Position numbers and translations under genes: made by a program. From assembly GCA_930367215.1 (NCBI GenBank), contig OV884056.1:90035285-90099284 (forward strand): DNA of 64,000 nucleotides, read 5' to 3'. The notes under the pieces were generated by a model, which worked only from the letters and a program-made list of their open reading frames with translations, did not search any database and was not told the DNA's origin. Positions 43,912-54,205 of the stretch are shown piece after piece; positions within the stretch are counted from its first letter, which is position 1; every line of letters starts with the position of its first letter. The stretch comes from Pollenia angustigena. Taxonomy: Eukaryota; Arthropoda; Insecta; Diptera; Polleniidae.

Positions 43912-44441
43912 TGCTCTTCATTTGAAAACTGTTTTTCATCGCTTGGCGTTGGAATACTCTTAAGAATCCGTTTTGTTCTCTTGGGACAAGCGATAAAAAC
44001 TTTTTCAATAATATCGACTTTTGTGAGTTCTTTTTGTGATCGCAGTTGATATAGCAAAGCTTCTTGAATACTTGTATCTCCGATTTCTTCGTTGATATCC
44101 TTAAGCTTCCGCCTTTTAGATCTATCGCTACAGTTCTCAAGTGATTTCTTTGGCCTCCCAAGGTTCTTTTCATTTGTACCTTCTGAAGATATCTGGACAC
44201 TGAGTTCGCCATCTAACCAGCTTGCAAAACTGTTGTAAAATCTAGGTTTACTCCATCCAACTTGTTTGAACCGCTTTTTTAAGTTTTTGACGAAATCGAT
44301 TATTTTATTTTGCAGTTCCGATCGCATTTCAGTGCTGCAGGAATATAAATTGAGTTTTCCTTCAATGTAACTTAAAACATCTTCCTCCTTTTTATTTTCA
44401 AAACACTCTTCGGATAATTCTTTATAGCTGAAGCTCTCCAT
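43912..44441 (-). pseudogene. N-terminal part of the unclassified transposon protein, copy B
   Basis: An intact 176-codon frame begins MESFSYKELSEECFENK. It contains the basic stretch LGRPKKSLENCSDRSKRRKLK, then SIQEALLYQLRSQKELTKVD and VFIACPKRTKRILKS, and stops being homologous at the inserted CAGTGTGACC end. GRP(R/K)KSFE-x-(S/C)S-x-(R/K)TKRR-x-K is, from memory, the N-terminal block of the same uncharacterised protein family whose C-terminal block lies at 19554-19900. The RPKKS/KRRK stretch looks like a nuclear localisation signal or minor-groove binder. The frame is clean over 530 bp, unlike other relics here, so this copy is relatively young or was selected. Function unknown. Confidence 0.6.
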
Positions 44442-45936
44442 TTTTATAGATATTTAAAAATTAGATTGTTATTGCTTAGATATATTTTAACAACTGAGAT
44501 TTTATTCGAATACCACTGGCTTTTATACATAGCTTGCGTTATACTGTGTTCCTAGGTAGCATAATAAGGTAGAATAAAAAACTAAATTGGGCTAAAGTAG
44601 GATACGCTTAAAATCCCACAGGTATTGGTAATTATATAATATAACATACCTAGCACAACTTGGCTTGGTACATTTATATTCCAGTCATATGAATAGGTAA
44701 AATAAAAAGAGCAAAATAAATGTTGCGAATAATTTTACACAAACTAAAATAGCCTATAGAACGGCTGGTCCGAATAGGTACAAAAGTGCATTTGGGTTTA
44801 AAAATAAACTCTCTCTAACCCCTTTTGACCCTCATAAATTCTATACTTCTGAATTTCAATTTGTCTACAATATAGAACCTGAAAAAATAACACAGCAGGT
44901 TCGGTACAGTAATACAACATAACACTGTTTGAAGACTGCTTTACTAACAATATAAAAAATGTTGAACCCACTATTGGTAAGAGTTTGACATAAAACATAA
45001 TCCATCCGATTAAAAAACTAGAAAAACCGTTATAAAATCAAGCCAAAAAATCCGTCTTATCCGAATATCTCCAAAGGCAAAGGAGATAACCTAAAAATTG
45101 AGGCATATTTTTTGTAGCACACCTTAAATTTAAATTTTTCTGAAATCCATAAAAAATTTTTGGTGAAATTTTTTAAAAGTTCGAATTTCCGAGGTTACCA
45201 ATTTTAGAGGTCCGCAAGTCACACTCCCGACCCTCCATTCTTTCAATTCAACTCAAAAGCTATCCGGGTATGACAGTTTAAAATTTCATTCAAATATGTT
45301 CAGCCGTTCATAAGAAACAAAATAATTTTTCAAAACAAAACGTTCGTAAATCCTTGTGTTATATTTCAGTCATATGAGCAGCTTAAATAAAAACAGCAAC
45401 AAAAAAAATGTTGCGAGTAATTTCATTAAAATGAAAAAAGTGTTCAATAGACAGTTCCAAACAGTTGAACAAGTATATATGGGGTTAAAGAGGACACTTT
45501 CAGCTTTCCGATGGTACTAAAATTCCTTTAACCCATTTTGACCCTAACAAGTTCTACTCCTCTAAAATTCGGATTTAACTAAAATATAGAACCTGGGGAA
45601 ACATTTAATAACACATCAGGTATAAATGATACAGTGATGTAATGAACCACTTTTTAAAGACTACTATTCCACTAATATAACAAAAAAATTGATAACGGTT
45701 TGCGAGAAATCATAATTTAGTTCTGATCAAATTTACAAAAATTAATTTTTTTCTAAAACAACATAAAATATTTGTTTCCAGCAGCATGCCACAGCCACAA
45801 TTATCAATATTTTAATCTAATTTTTGGATACCTTAGTTCTAATATGTTTGCTATCGAATGGCATTAAAATTTTTGAAATCGGCAATGACAAAAAATTGGA
45901 CTTTTGGCCTATGAAATTCAATTTTCAGCCACAGTG
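43912..45936 (-). mobile_element. Unclassified DNA transposon with CACTGTGG end, copy B (5' part)
   Basis: On the minus strand the end CACTGTGGCTGAAAATTGAA at 45936 is followed by about 1 kb collinear with copy A (17140-18755), including GATAATTGTGGCTGTGGCAT and CCCCAGGTTCTATATTTTAG, then the protein frame. The 5 bases outside the end are CGTCG. The element is cut at 43911 by a hAT-like end. Confidence 0.65.
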
Positions 45937-46091
45937 CGTCGCAAGTATTTATACTCTAGCCCAGACGTCTAGATGGGTCTAGAAAGTTCGCCGCATATCG
46001 GTTAAATAGTTACTATCCATATCAGAGAACCTCAAAACTCACTATTTTTGTGCATTTATTCATACGCTAAAATTTACAATAACTCTATACA

Positions 46092-47919
46092 CAGGGTTAC
46101 CGTTAGGAATTTTTGAAAAGTCGCACAATAAAGTCGTTTCAGAAAATAAAAGTCGCACATCTTTTTTTTAACGTTTTTTATTAATAAAAAGCATAACAAA
46201 ACAATTGAAACAAAAAGCTTATTGCAGAATTCATTTTTATCATATTTCATAACAATGTACATGTTTGTCCATGTTTTCATGTATAGTGAAAACATTTACT
46301 TAAGTTTAATAAATTTGTCGTATGCTGCCAAGGACAAAGGAGTAGAATTTCTGTTTAAAAACAAGCCAAAAAAGTTAAGGTTAATATTTTTTTGACAAAA
46401 TTTAAACTTGTCCAATTAAAGCCCCTTGAAAATTTTACTTTAATTCCGTTCGTTTGATCTTGTCGCAATATTTCTTTTTCTTAACATACCTACATAAATA
46501 CTACTTTTTTAAAATTTTATTTCTATATTTAGAAATAAGTTCATCACAGGGAATCCAGTCTTCTATATCTTTGTCTATTAAATTTAAAGATGACAGTATT
46601 GAATTGCATGTTTTTACATTGCTTTGCTAGTGTTTACGATTCGAAAACTACAGGTGGGGCTAAGACTACAACAATCCAAAACCAACAGAAACAACAGAGG
46701 TTTTTTGCATTGCATTGCTGGTGTTTACGATTCGAAATGTCAACCATTTCTAAAGCTGGGATCACACGATTGCCGCAATGCACCAATTTTCACACTTTTT
46801 AATACACCAATCGTGTGACTGTACAACTAATTGGCTCTTGTACCAATCGAGGACAATATTGTGCTTACTTTTACCAATCAAATGCAACCCTGGTGAGGCA
46901 ATCGTGTGACTGTTGGCTATGCAACCGCGCGTCAATAAAAATAACAAAATTGAACCAAGATTTATTGTCTTCTCGTGCGGCAATCAAACAACACAATACG
47001 AGCCAATATTTGCCTTTTTTTAATAAATTTTACATTTTTGTGTTTCCTTTAGTAAGTAATGAAGATAAATGTGTATTTATATTAAGCATTTTAGTTTTTT
47101 TTTAATTTTTGCTATACATACATACTATGTAATGAATGAAACTTAATGAAACTACGTATTATTTAATATGTTAATTTTTGGATTTTCATAAATTTTTCTT
47201 AAAATATTTCAAATAAAACTATGTATATAGTAGGTACCCATGTACATATATGAACAAATTTTTCGTTTTTGATGAACATACCAACTAGAACTTCCAAACA
47301 AATGAAAAAGCTACCACAACAGCTGTTTTCGCAGTTGTCAAGTAAGAACAATCGTGTGACTGTGCTGCGGCAATTATTGTCCCCATTTCACTTTGTACCA
47401 ACTAGTGGCAATTAAATTAGTATAAAACAGGGCAATCGTGTGATTTCAGGATATTTGATTGGTTCAATTTCTTTATTGTGCGTCAATAAAGTACAATAAA
47501 AATTGTGCCATATTGGTGCATTTGCGGCAATCGTGTGATCCCAGCTTAACAAAACACTGACAAATTAAAACACATTGGTCCGAACTGTCAAAACTTGCCA
47601 CCACCTTGAACTGAATTCGCCTCAAATACGTTGTATACATGACAAGGTTGCAAAAATGTAATAAAAGTGTTGCCAAATGAACAATAATTTATGAATTGTT
47701 TTTAAATTTTGACGAGGCTATTTTGACGAATTTTTTTTTTTTTTGATACAAATAATAAGAAAATTGAATGTTTTGTAAGAATCTTAACAAAAAGGGTAAA
47801 AAGTAGCAGAAAAATTAAAATAGTCGCAAAAGCCGGTGATAAAAAAAAGTCTCACAAAAAGTCGCAGACCGCTGAAAAAGGGTCAAACTGCGACTTTAGT
47901 CGGGCGAACGGTAACACTG
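46092..47919. mobile_element. hAT-like element, TIR CAGKGTTACCGTT, nested
   Basis: Ends CAGGGTTACCGTTAGG and (reversed) CAGTGTTACCGTTCGCC. The exact 8-bp duplication TCTATACA lies at 46084-46091 and 47920-47927. AAAGTCGCAC-type words repeat near both ends. A PIF-type MITE is inserted at 46754. A 28-bp stretch GCTGGTGTTTACGATTCGAA-like occurs twice (46620 and 46716). No transposase. Confidence 0.9.
46754..47546. mobile_element. PIF/Harbinger-like MITE, TIR AGCTGGGATCACACGATTG
   Basis: AGCTGGGATCACACGATTGC begins it and the mirror GCAATCGTGTGATCCCAGCT ends it. Exact TAA duplications are at 46751-46753 and 47547-47549. The interior has five further GCAATCGTGTGA copies in both orientations. It is the innermost of three nested layers. 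Confidence 0.88.
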
Positions 47920-48899
47920 TCTATACATGCAAAACAAAGTTCAACGTTGGTATTTTTTTTTTTCCTTTCGTACACATTTGATATTTTCATTTATTCGTTT
48001 TTTATTGAAAGTGCTTTATTTGCATTTTTGTTGCTCACCAGGGTTGTCAGATTGATTTTGACCTTATTCGCCAAATTCAATGTCAAAAATCGCCAAAATC
48101 GCCAAAGCCTTTATTTTCAAGTTTTTGGCAGTAAAATACATATTTTTTAATTTATTAAAAATATTCTTTATAAATTCTAAAAAAATTAATTTGTTCCGTA
48201 TCGCTAAAATACGCCAAAAATTCAAAAAAGTCGGCATGGTATATATTTTGTTTAATTTTTATTTAGAAAAAAGTAAAAATAGCTAGTGAACACAAAAATG
48301 GTACGATGTTTACTACAAAAAGTTTTTTTTTGCGGCTTTTATTAAACAAATATTGGATATACATATATACATTTTTATATATGTATGTAGTGCAGTTTTA
48401 TTATATATCTAAAGCGCTTCACCGGCAAAGCTACCTATTTGTCTTCTTTTTTGGAATACATTGTAAGGGTTTTTTATTTATTCAACGATGGTACAAAAGA
48501 AGTGCAACTTATAACTCGTAACAACGCGTCTAGAAGTTCGTATTGCATTCTACTTCAAAGGCGAGTTGTAGTGTAGTTCATAGCTTAAACACAGGCATTA
48601 CTTATAATAATATAAAGAACATATAAAGAACAGTCAAAGTAAGTTCCTTGAAATTGTAAGTACCTGCCGTTTCGTTGCAGCTTTAAAGTTTTGGCATAAA
48701 CTTATTTATCTTTGCAATTAACCAACGCTAATTTTTTCATTGGGTTTCAAAAATGTCCAAAGGTATGTAAGAGTTCATAAAAATCTTTAAAATATCACTG
48801 ACAACAACGTATTGTATCTGGGATAAAAAATTGCCACATACATATAATGAAAAAATGTTCATAGACTTTAAATATATTTATGTTAATTTCTATTTATTG

Positions 48900-49660
48900 A
48901 TTAGGTCGCCAATAATTTTTGATTTGGCGACATGGCGATTTAACAAAAAAGTTGGCGATTTTGTTGGCTATTTTTGATGAGCTATGCATTTGTTTTGAAA
49001 ATCGTTAAATTCAATACTGAGAAATAACAGGGACCGTAACAGTTATACCTTTTTTCATAAAAGTCAGATGAAAACAGTTATTTTTTGATTTTTATTTTTT
49101 TGAACAAAAACAACTGTTATTTTTTGTTTTTTATTTTTTTGAACAAAAATAACAGTTATATTTTTATTTTTATTTTTTTGAACAAAAATAACAGTTATAT
49201 TTTGATTTTTATTTTTTCGATCAAAAGTAACAGTTATTTTTTGATTTTTATTTTTTCGAGCAAAAATAAAAGTTATTCTCTAAAGAAATGTACGTGATTT
49301 AATAATTTAGTTGAATTAAAATTTTTATTTTAATGTGTAATTATCATTAGAATTTCTTATGCACGTTAAAATAATTATTAAAAGTCATCTAAATTATTAA
49401 AACACGTACATTTTTTTAGAGAATAACTTTTATTTTTGCTCAAAAAAATAAAAATCAAAAAATAACTGTTTTCATCTGACTTTTATAAAAAAAGGTATAA
49501 CTGTTACGGTCCCTGTTATTTCTCAGTATTGAATTTAACGATTTTTAAAACAAATGCATAGCTCATCAAAAATAGCCAACAAAATCGCCAACTTTTTTGT
49601 TAAATCGCCAAAAAATCGCCATGTCGCCAAATCAAAAATTAGGTCGCCAAACAAGTTTGA
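48900..49660. repeat. Large palindrome with about 370-bp arms
   Basis: The left arm runs ATTTGGCGACATGGCGATTT, GAGCTATGCATTTGTTTT, GAAATAACAGGGACCGTAAC, GTCAGATGAAAACAG. The same words appear inverted in reverse order in 49430-49650. The centre near 49330-49400 is the loop. Such a perfect fold-back would be a strong hairpin in RNA. Confidence 0.85.
49078..49275. repeat. Tandem array, about 38-bp unit
   Basis: Five units of the type TTTTTGATTTTTATTTTTTT then GAACAAAAATAACAGTTA sit in the left arm of the palindrome, while the right arm keeps only one. The 70-codon frame it produces is a repeat artefact, not a gene. Confidence 0.85.
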
Positions 49661-49848
49661 AAATCGCCACGTTTGGCGAGAAATCGCCACATCTGACAAC
49701 CCTGTTGCTCACGCAATATAACACAACTGAGTAAATTCAAAAGAGCACATTCTCTATACTTTTGTTTACATTAACAACAACAACAATAAACAACGATGAG
49801 ACGCTTTTTCAAAATTAACAACAATAACAAAAATACATTGTACCTAGT

Positions 49849-50292
49849 AGAGGTCTGCTTTGAATAATTCACTTGTTTGCCTTTATTCAAAGTGCACAAC
49901 ATTTACTCAAATATTTAACATTCAAAAATATAAGAAAGGAGTAAACCATATACAAAAATAAGAGAGAATGAATTGAATAAAATACTTGTTTACTGTAAAT
50001 GAATTTGAGAGTCATTCATAAATAACAAAACAGTGGAATGACCCGTTAGAGAGAGCAAGTTTACAAAAAATATTCGAATAATTTTTGAATTATTGAATGT
50101 CCATACATTTATTTGAATACATTGGCATAATATGTGTGTAAGCTTGTGGCTTCTTTTATTTGTAAGAGTTAAGCTTACACATACATATGTACGTAATGTG
50201 TAGGTACAGAAATTTTACATTCAAATTATATTATATATATATATACAAATGAGTGTGTTGAAATTGGTTTTTATTTATTCTTGCAGACCTCT
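49849..50292. mobile_element. 444-bp MITE, TIR AGAGGTCTGC
   Basis: AGAGGTCTGC at the left and GCAGACCTCT at the right, with AGT on both sides (49846-49848 and 50293-50295). Copy 1 of the hobo-like element lacks this segment, confirming an insertion. A (TA)n run is at 50228-50245. Confidence 0.75.
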
Positions 50293-50519
50293 AGTACCTA
50301 CTACTACTACTACTGTACTTTTTGTTTCTATGGAAATTGTGTGTACCTACATAAGTATGTGTGTTTAGTTTCATTTACATTTTTTTTTCTTGTACTACAT
50401 AGTTAATGCTGAATAAATACATGAGTAATGATTGTTTGATTTCTGGCTCTTTCGTTTGTATTTTTTGTTTCTTTACCAAACAATCATTTGCGCTCAGAAC
50501 ACTTACAGCCTGTTCATTG

Positions 50520-50628
50520 ATTGCGAACGTTAACGTTCGCATAGAATATTACATTTAAAACAAAAATAAAATTTCGAATTTTGTTATTGTTTTAAATATA
50601 ATTTTCTATGCGAACGATGACGTTCGAC
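50520..50628. repeat. Small hairpin with CGAACGTTAACGTTCG
   Basis: GCGAACGTTAACGTTCGCAT with TAGAATATTACATTTAAAAC is mirrored by GTTTTAAATATAATTTTCTA and TGCGAACGATGACGTTCG. It is absent from copy 1 of the hobo-like element, so it is probably a MITE insertion. Confidence 0.55.
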
Positions 50629-51755
50629 ATCGTTAAACCGGCAGTTAGAATCTTTATAAAAAAAAACGAAGGCAACGATTGTATAAATAACAAAGCACGA
50701 TGTGTGTTATTTGAATGACTGCAAACCAGCAGCGAATATTTGCGGTTGCGCGAGTTTGACTGTATGACCGTAAGCGTGTGTATTTGTTGTCGTTAATTAA
50801 ATGCGATTTTTTTCCAATTGCAAAAAGCTATTCTCTGATCCATATGGCTGAATTAATTTAGTTATTAGGCATAATAAAGTAAGGCATACTTTTAGGCGTC
50901 ACCATAAATTGAAATAACTTAATAACGAAATTCGAGTATTTACAGTGGGGTTGAAGTAAAATTATGCACAACAATTTTAACATTACATCTGTACATTGAT
51001 TTTTACACTAGAAGTGTGCATAATAACTAACAAATACTTAATAACTAATAAACAAATCTAATTCTTAACTTAACTTACTTTCGTAACGGTATGTAAAACA
51101 ATTACTATTTAAAACAATGTGACAAGTTTCCTATGCAAAGTTTCTATTTGACTACACGCCGATCTTTCAAAAAAAAAGTCTGGTATGTGGGTTGATAAAC
51201 TTCTTGCTGTGCCAAAATTATCTACTGGAACTAGAGTAACCGCTGCCTCGGAAGTTTTTTGCACATTGGTAGAATGGAATATTATTGAAAAAGTCACATT
51301 CATAAGCTTTGCCACAACTGCCAAAAATACTGGAAGAAGAAAAGGTGCATGTATTTTGTTAGAACAAAGGATAGTTAAAGATATACTTTGGCTGGTGTGT
51401 CGTGATCACATCTTGGACACAGTGATGCCAACTTGTTGCTTTTGGCACTATTTATGGTGCTTTTGTATGCCTCAAACCCCCAAAATTTTATCCATAGTGC
51501 CAAACTAAGAAAAAGCACTAACTTGGTGCTTTTTCAATTTTTCGTTAGTGCTTTTTACAATTTTTATTTTTTTTTCTACCATTTTTTAAAACTTTGATTA
51601 TATAGAGGATGATTTAGATGAGATATGCTATTTAGGGTACAATTTTTGAAGGCCTGTGAAGATTTTAAGATTTCAAATGATAAAAAAAGTGATAAAAGAA
51701 AGTTGCATTCGTTTTACCAAAAACTTTATTTACGAGGTTAGAGCTAGGCTTCCTA

Positions 51756-52655
51756 CACTGAAAGAAAAATGCTTCATATATTTAATAAATCATTTTCATA
51801 AAAAAGTTTTCCTTGGGTAAATGAAAATTTTCATTGTCTAAATGGAATTTCATAGGTTTGATGAAGTATTTTCGTTAAAATCGCTTCATTAGATTTCGTA
51901 ATTAAGTTAAAAATTTTCATTGGATATATGAAAACTTAAGTTTGTCCAAGTAAAACAAAAAATTTTAATTGGGAACACAAAAAAACAATAAACAAACATA
52001 ACTATATTCATAACTTAATACAAGATTATAGTTTCATTAAAAAAATGTTTAATTGTTATTTAAAAAATGTAAGATTTAATAATTTCATACATCTAATGTT
52101 ACATGTATGCCATTAAATTTATGAAATCAAAAAATTTTTTTATAAAAGCAACATATTTGAATAATTGCCTTCATAAATTTAAATTTTCATTATGACAATA
52201 AAAATGTCATTATAGTAATGAAACAAAAACTTTCAATCCACTTTCAATCGACGTTGTTATTGTTATTATGGAGAAAAAAACATAGTTTTTGTATACAAAA
52301 ACCACACTGCCCCGGTAGACTAGCTGGTAGTGAGCTAGTCTATCAGCACCGAGGTTGCATGTTCGAATCCCGCCAGAGACAGAAAAAAAAATAAAAAATA
52401 AAATAAAGTAAAATAAAATTAGAAAAAAGAAAAAAAAAATAATTAAAAAAAATATAAAAAAAAAAAATTTTACTTTATTGAAAGTATTCATCCAATGAAT
52501 AATATTCATGGATCTAATGTAATGTTTCATTAAGTCCTTTTAATGAAACAGGTTTCATTGATCCAACGAAGCGCTGCATAGGTTCCTTTATAATGCAATT
52601 TTTCATGGGATTAATGTCAAAATTCGTTAGTATTGCGAAGAAAATTCTTTCAGTG
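51756..52655. mobile_element. Tc1/mariner-like MITE, TIR CACTGAAAGAAAA
   Basis: CACTGAAAGAAAA at the left and its mirror TTTCTTTCAGTG-type right end (GAATTCTTTCAGTG variant) are flanked by TA (51754-51755 and 52656-52657). Internal words TTTTCATTnnnnnAATGAAA repeat. A SINE-like sequence lies inside at 52300-52465. Confidence 0.75.
52300..52465 (+). repeat. tRNA-derived SINE with A-rich tail
   Basis: TAGCTGGTAGTGAG (about 52322) fits a pol III A box. GCATGTTCGAATCCCGCC (52358-52375) fits a B box, 40 bases on. An 80-bp A-rich tail with AAAATA units follows (52379-52465). There is no complete cloverleaf: the acceptor ends do not pair and the T-stem is weak. This is the structure of a tRNA-derived SINE rather than a tRNA gene. 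Confidence 0.6.
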
Positions 52656-53930
52656 TAGCAATTTGAAAATTTTACGAAACGTTGCACTTTTTAGCATTGA
52701 CAACATATTTAGTAATCGTTATATAAACGATGTATATTGGTAAACATTTTTTAAAGATGTACATAAACACTGTTTCAAAAATAGAATATGACTTGGAAAA
52801 CATAAGGAATTGTTAAAAAACATGCAGTCGGAAACCGTACAAAAAAAAAAAACGCAAAGACTTCAAAAAAAAAACAAAAGAGCCGTAGCTTGGTATAAGC
52901 AAAGTGTTAAATAAATTAAAATCATGTAACAGAAAAGACTTTTATAGCGAGCGTTGTGTGACCTGCCATTTTTCATGCGCTTTAGTTTTCCACGTGTTGT
53001 GCTCTTCTTCCTCTAGTGCTATTGAAAAAAGGCTTGGCATGACTTTAATTTAGATTTATTTAAACGATAAAATTAAGTTTTATAAAAAATGGTCGGTCAT
53101 TGGAATTTTCGTTAATTGCAACAGGCCAGATTTTTTCGAGTTACGAAAATCAAGCTCGCACTGTTTTACTTTAAAACAGTTTTATGGCCAATTTAAGCTC
53201 GGCTGATGATGATCCGAATGATTTGGATATTTAAAAATGTTTAATACAAATGTAAATATATTTATTATTTAATCTTAAATGAAAATTGTCCCCATCAACG
53301 CCGTCGCCTTTTTTAAGAGAGGTATATAATACTCGGCACAGCCAAATGCAACTTGTTTTGAATTTAATTAAATTGTAAAAATGGCTTAGTGCTTTTTTAG
53401 GCTTTTTTTTTTGTCCGAAATAGTGGTTTTTAGTGCTTTTTTTTAAATTTTTAAGTGCTTTTTGCTCTCAAAAAGTTGGCATCACTGCTTGGAAATAATA
53501 CTAAAGCTGTGTTCTGCCAATCACTTGGTACTTTAACTTGGTCTGAAGCATTGGTATTAAAAAGATTCATATTAGCCCTGTAACAAAATTAATTGGACAA
53601 ACTTTTTATCGGGAATTTCTGATCGTTTTGTTTTTACAAATGTGAAAAATAATACTGATGAGACTATTTTCTTCATCCAAAATCAGTTAAAACCGATTCA
53701 GCCTCGAGATGACAACAAAGACCTACTGAAGCTATCTTTCATATTCTTAGGAGGTATTCCCGAATCTGGAATGTCTTTTAGAGCACTTGGAGGGCTTTAC
53801 ACTGCAGCCATTAAAAAATCCTTGGTCATCTTTGGTACTTATCAGAACAGCTTATTGCATTCGCCTTATTGGAAGACCAAGTTTCCGTTGATACAAAAAA
53901 AGGTGGTGGCCGCTTTAGATTTTTAATGAC

Positions 53931-54205
53931 AGCCCCTTAAAACAAATAACATGAGATGCCACTCTAATAATTATGTAGAAAGCAATTTTGTTTGTAAAAA
54001 TACTCCTAGATTTTTTAGCATAGCCAGCATTTTTTCCAATTTCATAAAGAACGTGTTGAAGATTGCACTGATGGAGGAACACAATAAAATACACACCAAC
54101 AATGACCAGCAGAAGCATTATTTATTGTCGCTGTTGAAAGATTATAGACGAAAATATTCAAATTCTAATAAATCAACTTTACTCCAAAATTATTTTTAGA
54201 CAATA
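53931..54205. other. Flank of the decayed transposon protein
   Basis: Probably the continuation of the transposon in broken frames (FLMTAPLKQIT-like). An 82-codon open frame here has no recognised similarity and I do not call it a gene. Confidence 0.3.

Larger units (their letters stand above)
48039..49704. mobile_element. hAT-like element, TIR CAGGGTTGTCAGAT, nested
   Basis: Both ends are CAGGGTTGTCAGAT. The exact 8-bp duplication TTGCTCAC at 48031-48038 and 49705-49712 matches the hAT consensus nTnnnnAn. The words GGCGATTTT and CGCCAAA fill the subterminal regions. A large palindrome occupies 48900-49660. Confidence 0.92.
46023..50837. mobile_element. hobo/Hermes-like non-autonomous hAT, copy 2, with nested insertions
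   Basis: The left end CAGAGAACCTC and reversed right end CAGAGAATAGC are bounded by an exact 8-bp duplication ATCCATAT (46015-46022 and 50838-50845), which fits nTnnnnAn. Its backbone matches copy 1 (28317-29049): TTCATACGCTAAAATTTACA, CAAAGTTCAACGTTGGTA, GATGAGACGCTTT, GACTGCAAACCAGCAGCGAA. The backbone is split by elements at 46092-47919, 48039-49704 and 49849-50292. Confidence 0.9.
51420..53487. mobile_element. hAT-like element, TIR CAGTGATGCCAACTT
   Basis: Both ends are CAGTGATGCCAACTT. The flanks CTTGGACA (51412-51419) and CTTGGAAA (53488-53495) agree at 7 of 8 positions. AGTGCTTTTT words repeat near both ends. It interrupts the transposon protein frame, so that frame gives an independent check of the borders. 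A TA-flanked MITE lies inside. Confidence 0.88.
51185..53930 (+). pseudogene. Central part of the unclassified transposon protein, split by an insertion
   Basis: Before the insertion (51185-51419) the frame reads WVDKLLAVPKLSTGTRVTAA, then ISFATTAKNTGRRKGACILL and LWLVCRDHILDT. After the insertion (53488-53926) it resumes in broken frames with KAVFCQSLGTLTWSEALVLK and, cleanly, IQPRDDNKDLLKLSFIFLGG. From memory, DTTxxNTGxxxGAC-x-LLE with CRHH-x-E, and PRDD-x-ELLEL-x-IFLG, are consecutive blocks of the same uncharacterised transposon protein represented at 19554 and 43912. D-T-x-x-N-T-G followed by C-R-H-H looks like the RNase-H-fold catalytic region of a DDE enzyme; here Asp is Ala (FATTAKNTG), so this copy would be inactive. 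There are several stops after the insertion. Confidence 0.6.

Noticed and set aside
49078..49275. Evenly spaced direct repeats resembling a CRISPR array
   Set aside because: Units are contiguous 38-bp AT-rich tandem copies without distinct spacers, in a eukaryotic genome and inside a palindromic transposon arm.
49085..49297. 70-codon protein with repeated FLNKNNSYI
   Set aside because: Translation of a tandem AT-rich repeat, with no start context or conserved domain.
52310..52380. Functional tRNA gene
   Set aside because: A- and B-box words are present, but acceptor and T stems do not pair and an A-rich tail follows; a SINE fits better.
53951..54199. 82-codon frame after the transposon protein
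   Set aside because: No recognisable blocks, AT-rich composition; probably decayed transposon flank.
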